From NCBI GenBank assembly GCA_003552565.1, contig PUNB01000054.1, forward strand, positions 1 through 13,695: 13,695 nucleotides of DNA, read 5' to 3'. Both the position numbers and the translations under genes were made by a program. Positions 13,558 through 13,695 of this stretch are shown here, in pieces. This DNA comes from Lentisphaerota bacterium. GTDB lineage: Bacteria > Verrucomicrobiota > Lentisphaeria > Oligosphaerales > PUNB01. Position 1 is the first letter of the stretch. Each line of letters opens with the position of its first letter. The notes beneath the pieces were generated by a model. That model was not told the origin of the DNA. It was given only the letters and a program-made list of their open reading frames with translations, and ran no database searches.

Positions 13558-13612
13558 GTTTCATACAAGCCCGGCCGGTGGCGCAACAGGCCACATACCC
13601 CGGGGAAGAAAC
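13558..13612 (+). repeat. Dispersed hairpin element, copy E
   Basis: The outer ends are gtttc (13558-13562) and gaaac (13608-13612), where copy A has agtctc and gagact: both sides changed and pairing is kept. The inner hairpin is gtggc-gcaacag-gccac in place of ggcgc-gat-gcgcc, again changed on both sides. aagcccgg and ataccccg are conserved. A heptamer array starts 2 nt after the element. Confidence 0.6.
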
Positions 13613-13614
13613 AG

Positions 13615-13662
13615 TGAATACTAATAATGAATATTGAATTCTGAATTCTGAATGTTGAGTTT
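13615..13662. repeat. Heptamer tandem repeat TGAANNN
   Basis: tgaatac (13615) and a 6-nt unit taataa are followed by five units in exact phase: tgaatat (13628), tgaattc, tgaattc, tgaatgt and tgagttt (ending 13662). The array directly follows hairpin element copy E. The remaining bases to 13695 show nothing recognisable. Confidence 0.75.
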
Positions 13663-13695
13663 CGGACAGACCAGGCAGCTCCACTTCAAAATTCA

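Overview
The window is a chromosomal stretch of an uncultured-looking bacterium. Eight protein genes are supported, and all read on the minus strand. No tRNA, rRNA, CRISPR array, transposase or phage gene is visible. The organism is probably an anaerobe: it carries a glycyl-radical-activase-type radical SAM protein of the NrdG2 group. A MocA-type oxidoreductase, a large membrane glycosyltransferase and repeat-rich intergenic DNA would fit the Planctomycetota/Verrucomicrobiota/Lentisphaerota group. That placement is inference only and weak.

Layout, in transcription order (right to left). (1) nadD (12549-13244), rsfS (11987-12400) and a Gfo/Idh/MocA oxidoreductase (10874-11944): NAD synthesis, ribosome silencing, and a sugar-type dehydrogenase. 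nadD and rsfS are a common bacterial pairing. (2) A 753-bp repeat-filled gap (10121-10873). (3) A GT-C membrane glycosyltransferase (8189-10120). (4) A 384-bp gap (7805-8188), then the NrdG2-like radical SAM activase (7073-7804). (5) A 463-bp gap (6610-7072), then a tight four-gene operon: recN (4915-6609), a TPR lipoprotein (4140-4928), dnaG (2238-4136) and mutL (344-2245). Junctions are a 14-nt overlap, a 3-nt gap and an 8-nt overlap. The operon joins double-strand-break repair, replication priming and mismatch repair, with an outer-envelope-type protein embedded between them.

The genes are mostly ordinary. The intergenic DNA is not. It holds several families of short dispersed repeats:
(a) A 66-bp sequence (63/66 identical, 55 bp exact) that ends 5-6 nt before the start codons of two unrelated genes, the radical SAM gene and rsfS, so it supplies each with the same 5' leader and ribosome-binding site.
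(b) About six copies of a ~50-60-nt hairpin element with a conserved core (gatacccYgaRgg...gagact) and compensatory changes in its stems, all in the same orientation and opposite to the genes.
(c) Arrays of 7-bp tandem repeats with different unit sequences, three of which start within 2-11 nt downstream of an element of family (b).
(d) 12-bp tandem repeats (caccttgtctcg) facing inverted copies, beyond the 3' ends of mutL and the radical SAM gene.
(e) A 30-bp perfect palindrome near the left end.
(f) A ~118-bp direct duplication with a 146-bp period, ending in a plus-strand terminator-like hairpin.
These repeats are the part of the window most likely to be undescribed.
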